DNA of 64,000 nucleotides from Vibrio albus. GTDB taxonomy: Bacteria; Pseudomonadota; Gammaproteobacteria; Enterobacterales; Vibrionaceae. Of this stretch, positions 60,829 through 64,000 are shown in pieces. Under the pieces are notes generated by a model, which was given only the letters and a program-made list of their open reading frames with translations, did not search any database and was not told where the DNA came from. The DNA lies in NCBI RefSeq assembly GCF_003144035.1, contig NZ_QFWT01000004.1:289510-353509 (forward strand), given 5' to 3'. Position 1 is the first letter of the stretch. Every line of letters starts with the position of its first letter. A program made the translations under genes and the position numbers.

Positions 60829-61866
60829 TTACCCTACAAGTTCTGATAAATAGGTCTCAGTCGTTGAGCCCATAAACCGCACTTCATGCTCTAGTTCAAC
60901 CTGATACTGTACACGGACTTTTTCTCTTACCGTTGCGGCTAACTGCACAATGTCCTTCGCACTGGCATGATTAACGTTTACCAATACCAATGCCTGATTA
61001 GGGTGCACCATTGCACCGCCAACCTGAAATCCTTTAAGATCACAGTGATCAATAAGCCATCCTGCGGCGACTTTAACCTGCTCACCCGAGTCATAACCAA
61101 CGATATCCGGGAAGTCCGTTTTCAACTTATCAAAGTGTGCTTTTGAAATCAGTGGGTTTTTAAAGAAACTACCCGCATTTCCCTGCTCTTCAGGATCAGG
61201 CAGTTTCGCCATACGTACACGGCATATCTCTTGATAAATACGCTTTGGTGATAATTCATCAGAGGGGATGGTTTGCAAAGAACCGTAATTAATACAGGGA
61301 ACCCAATCCTTATCCAGACTTAATCCAACACCTGTAATCACGACCTTTTTATATAGCTCATGCTTAAATACAGAATCTCGGTAACCAAACCGGCACTGTT
61401 CAGGGGTCAGTCGTTTCGATTCAAATGTATCAAGAGTCAGCACATCAACATACTGACAAAAGTCTTTAAATTCTTTCCCGTAAGCCCCGATATTCTGAAT
61501 AGGTGCGGACCCGGCACAGCCAGGAATCAAAGCAAGATTTTCCAGTCCGGCATAGCCTTGCTCTATACTCCACTCAACAATGGAGGGCCAGTCCTCTCCC
61601 GCATTGACATGGATATTCCATGCATCAGCTTCCTCACTAACTCGTTTCCCCATGATCCGGTTGACAATTACCACTCCGGAGTAATGCTCAGTAAACAGGA
61701 GATTGCTGCCTTTACCGATCATTAACTTAGGCAAATCTTCCCAGGCAGCATCTTGATAAACCTGTATCAAGTCTTCGACAGACTCAATAATCACCAGCAC
61801 ATCACAGCTGATATCGATGGAAAATGTATGGTAAGGCTTTAGGCTCGCATTAGTGAATACTTGCAT
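60829..61866 (-). CDS. murB: UDP-N-acetylenolpyruvoylglucosamine reductase MurB
   Basis: MurB reduces UDP-GlcNAc-enolpyruvate to UDP-MurNAc with FAD and NADPH in peptidoglycan synthesis. The 345-residue type I enzyme begins MQVFTNASLKPYHTFSIDIS and has IGKGSNLLF, the FAD-binding LALIPGCAGSAPIQNIGAYG, CRFGYRDSVFK and the catalytic Ser in GNAGSFFKNP. I chose the ATG at 61866 by family match, although no clear ribosome-binding site is seen; the frame is open 20 codons upstream. Confidence 0.96.
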   Translation of the reverse strand: MQVFTNASLKPYHTFSIDISCDVLVIIESVEDLIQVYQDAAWEDLPKLMIGKGSNLLFTEHYSGVVIVNRIMGKRVSEEADAWNIHVNAGEDWPSIVEWSIEQGYAGLENLALIPGCAGSAPIQNIGAYGKEFKDFCQYVDVLTLDTFESKRLTPEQCRFGYRDSVFKHELYKKVVITGVGLSLDKDWVPCINYGSLQTIPSDELSPKRIYQEICRVRMAKLPDPEEQGNAGSFFKNPLISKAHFDKLKTDFPDIVGYDSGEQVKVAAGWLIDHCDLKGFQVGGAMVHPNQALVLVNVNHASAKDIVQLAATVREKVRVQYQVELEHEVRFMGSTTETYLSELVG

Positions 61867-61946
61867 GTGGGTGACGACCAGTATTAATTTTAAAGCTAGA
61901 ATGATAAAGCATTCTAACCCATACAATAGATGAGCGCAGTGTTTGC

Positions 61947-62372
61947 ATGAGACAAATCCACATTAAGCCTTTAGAGCCGATAAAATTACCTCTGATACAA
62001 AAACTGTATAAAGCCTTTTACCCATCAGCAAAACCTAAGAAAGACGAACTCATTCTGACCGCCTACGTAGGTTCTGAACTTGCTGCCGTCGTTCGGTTCC
62101 GGCAGATTCATGGTTATCGCCTTATGACGGGTATGCTGGTGATACCCAAGTTCAGAGGACAATTCGTAGGTAATGAGCTTCTCTCATATTGCAAAAGATA
62201 CATACTTAATGATCATGACTTCTGTTTTGCGTATCCATATCTGGAACGCTACTATTCAAACTATGGATTTCTTACACAAAAGGCTGAGGAATTACCTGAG
62301 GAGATAGGCGAACTATACAATCGCTATGTAGGCAATGGAAAAGCACTGACTGCAATGCAATTTATCGGGTAA
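61947..62372 (+). CDS. GNAT-fold N-acetyltransferase family protein
   Basis: The 141-residue protein has a GNAT-like core: a beta strand pair (LTAYVGSELAAVVRFRQI), the acetyl-CoA-binding strand and helix (MTGMLVIPKFRGQFVGNELL, about residues 62-81) and a C-terminal YPYLERYYSNYGFL in place of the usual aromatic motif. The substrate is unknown. It is divergent from murB with about 80 bases between, and precedes pssA. Confidence 0.75.
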   Translation: MRQIHIKPLEPIKLPLIQKLYKAFYPSAKPKKDELILTAYVGSELAAVVRFRQIHGYRLMTGMLVIPKFRGQFVGNELLSYCKRYILNDHDFCFAYPYLERYYSNYGFLTQKAEELPEEIGELYNRYVGNGKALTAMQFIG

Positions 62373-62453
62373 CAGTGCATTACGTTTCACATAATCACTA
62401 ATAATTCGTCATAAGCATGGTATTTTTGCTAAAATTACTGATTCGCAATTTGC

Positions 62454-63818
62454 ATGAATAAAGGTATATCACTCTCAATGATGGCGTTAAGACAATCACT
62501 AGAGAAACTGCCAGCTATCGCAATTCATCCGGAACAGTTCGGAATACTGTTTTCAGCTGATGAATTTCGGAAAGAGCTGATTAAGCACATACGTGGTGCA
62601 ACTCAGCGCATTTATATAGCAGCACTCTACCTTGAGAACGATGACGCAGGTCGAGAGATTCTTACTGAACTCTATCAGGCTAAACAGACCCGTCCTGAGC
62701 TAGACATAAAGATTTGTGTCGACTGGCACAGAGCACAGCGAGGACGGATTGGTGAGGGAAAGGCAGAGTGTAATGCTGAGTTCTATATGCGGTACTCTAA
62801 CCAGTACGAGCATAAAATCCCTGTATATGGGATCCCTGTACGCGGTAAAGAGGTATTCGGTGTTCTCCACCTGAAAGGCTTCGTTATCGATGACTCTGTT
62901 ATTTATAGCGGCGCAAGCCTGAATAATATCTATCTAAGCTATAACGGGCGCTACCGGTTTGACCGGTACCATACTTTCCACAATAAAGCGCTGGCTGACA
63001 GTATGGTTCGCTACATTCAGGAAGAGATGATCGACCACCCTGCAGTACACCGTCTCTGTGATAAAGACAAGCCCGTAACTAAAGAGCTTAAACCCGTTAT
63101 CCGACAGTTCAGAGCTTCTCTGGCTAATTCTTGTTACCGGTTTGAACCACAAACAATTAGTGAGGAAGACATTGCAGTAACCCCTCTGGTTGGTATCGGA
63201 AAAAGGCGTAACAGGCTTAACCAGCGTATCAATCAACTCATTTCATCCGCAAAAGATGAGATTTTTATCTGTACTCCATACTTTAACTTCCCTAAAAGCG
63301 TAGCAAAGGAAGTGAAGAAAGCTCTCAGGCGCGGAGTTAAAGTATCTATAGTGGTTGGAGACAAGACCGCTAACGATTTCTATATTCCGCCTGAAGAACC
63401 ATTTAAGACAATTGGTGGGCTGCCTTATCTGTATGAGATGAACTTGCGTCGGTTTGCCAAAATAAATGAATCGAATATTGCCCAGCGCAAGCTTTCCATT
63501 CATTTGTGGAAACACGATACCAACAGCTTCCATCTTAAAGGTATCTGGGTTGATAAACGTTATATGCTGTTAACAGGCAACAACCTTAACCCTCGTGCAT
63601 GGAAGCTGGATTTGGAGAATGCCTTACTGATTAGGGATAGTTACCATCACCTCACAGAGCTATTTGAGAAAGAGGCAACAAATATCCTTGAACATACAAC
63701 GCAAGTCTGTAGCTATAAGCAAATAGACAAGATTCATAGTTACCCACCCGAAGTTCAGAGACTGCTCAAACGTATCACCCGAGTTCGTGCAGACCGTATC
63801 CTCAAGCAGATCCTTTAA
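62454..63818 (+). CDS. pssA: CDP-diacylglycerol-serine O-phosphatidyltransferase
   Basis: PssA makes phosphatidylserine, the precursor of phosphatidylethanolamine, at the inner membrane surface. The 454-residue phospholipase-D-superfamily protein has both HxK motifs: HLKGFVIDDSVIYSGASLNN (about residues 142-161) and HLKGIWVDKRYMLLTGNNLN (about 360-379). VDWHRAQRGRIG and VGDKTANDFYIPPEEPFKTI match E. coli PssA closely. The ATG at 62454 lacks a clear ribosome-binding site; AAAGG lies before a second in-frame ATG at 62478, which may be the true start. Confidence 0.96.
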   Translation: MNKGISLSMMALRQSLEKLPAIAIHPEQFGILFSADEFRKELIKHIRGATQRIYIAALYLENDDAGREILTELYQAKQTRPELDIKICVDWHRAQRGRIGEGKAECNAEFYMRYSNQYEHKIPVYGIPVRGKEVFGVLHLKGFVIDDSVIYSGASLNNIYLSYNGRYRFDRYHTFHNKALADSMVRYIQEEMIDHPAVHRLCDKDKPVTKELKPVIRQFRASLANSCYRFEPQTISEEDIAVTPLVGIGKRRNRLNQRINQLISSAKDEIFICTPYFNFPKSVAKEVKKALRRGVKVSIVVGDKTANDFYIPPEEPFKTIGGLPYLYEMNLRRFAKINESNIAQRKLSIHLWKHDTNSFHLKGIWVDKRYMLLTGNNLNPRAWKLDLENALLIRDSYHHLTELFEKEATNILEHTTQVCSYKQIDKIHSYPPEVQRLLKRITRVRADRILKQIL

Positions 63819-63830
63819 AGCAAGCTACGC

Positions 63831-63852
63831 CAGCGGAGTATCCACTCCGCTG
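63831..63852 (+). terminator. Hairpin after pssA
   Basis: CAGCGGAGT-ATCC-ACTCCGCTG is a perfect 9-bp stem 12 bases after the pssA stop. The following tract is not T-rich, so termination may be partial. The last 148 bases of the window show no gene. Confidence 0.6.
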
Positions 63853-64000
63853 ATTACCTTTATAACAAACGTAATACCAATCACACTAATTAACTGGTCA
63901 ATATAGTCCAATCTCTAAAGCAGAGCGAAATGACTCTGCTTTTGTCTGCACAAAAACGATTCCAAGCACTACACAGCTTGTCGACAATATTGTCGTAACA

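Noticed and set aside
63866..64000. Possible end of an insertion element or dispersed repeat after pssA
   Set aside because: ACCAATCACACTAATTAACTGG looks familiar from vibrio intergenic repeats, but no partner copy or terminal inverted repeat is in the window, so I do not call it.

Overview
The window looks like a stretch of the main chromosome of a Vibrio or a close relative. The protein sequences are typical gammaproteobacterial ones (DusB-Fis, CpxRA-CpxP, Rsd-NudC-HemE, TufB-SecE-NusG-RplKAJL-RpoBC). The gene order matches conserved blocks shared by enterobacteria and vibrios. Several genes (DUF3135, DUF805, a GlyGly-CTERM serine protease, the murB/GNAT/pssA order) have a vibrio flavour. 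The species assignment is inference.

Layout. 1-5.1 kb: hslV (5' end cut off)-hslU, menA, rraA, convergent zapB, glpX. 5.2-7 kb: a SufR-like Cys-rich regulator, DUF3135 and DUF805. 7-13.1 kb: the glycolysis and envelope-stress block tpiA / pfkA-fieF-cpxP divergent from cpxR-cpxA. 13-18 kb: trmL, fxsA, dsbD, a Nudix hydrolase and an HcaT-like transporter. 18.3-23.2 kb: aroQ-accB-accC, prmA, dusB-fis. 23.4-33.4 kb is the accessory part: an orphan Flp pilin, DUF924, a chemoreceptor, a rhombosortase-type serine protease, an alpha-glucoside PTS operon (glvC-glvA) with a divergent GntR regulator, and a two-gene unsaturated-uronate module (kduD plus an RpiB-family isomerase). 33.8-44.7 kb: purH-purD, hupA, a CNNM/CorC-like protein, yjaG, a dehydrogenase overlapping an Fe-S uracil-DNA-glycosylase-like gene, hemE, nudC, rsd. 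44.7-58.7 kb: the transcription and translation supercluster on the minus strand, in transcription order tRNA-Thr, Tyr, Gly, Thr, tuf, secE, nusG, rplK, rplA, rplJ, rplL, rpoB, rpoC. 58.9-64 kb: coaA, birA, murB, a GNAT protein and pssA.

Regulation visible in the sequence. There is a perfect CRP half-site pair before the Nudix gene and an FNR-like palindrome before tpiA, both about 41 bp upstream of the inferred start site. Two CpxR boxes 21 bp apart lie between cpxP and cpxR. A Fur-like box precedes the Cys-rich regulator. GC-rich discriminators, the mark of stringent control, follow the -10 elements of dusB-fis and of the tRNA-tuf operon. The L10 leader and the rplL-rpoB attenuator are present. 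Several palindromes precede kduD.

Most interesting items. (1) A row of three hairpins ending in a strong plus-strand terminator between hemE and nudC looks like an unannotated small RNA. (2) The kduD/RpiB-like pair, standing alone without KduI, sits behind unusually elaborate operator-like symmetry. (3) An AT-rich orphan Flp pilin has no tad genes beside it. (4) The Fe-S UDG-like protein has Gln in place of the usual acidic motif-1 residue. (5) A structured palindromic repeat lies between purH and purD, and an inverted relative lies next to hemE. I found no CRISPR array, insertion sequence, prophage or obvious defence system.
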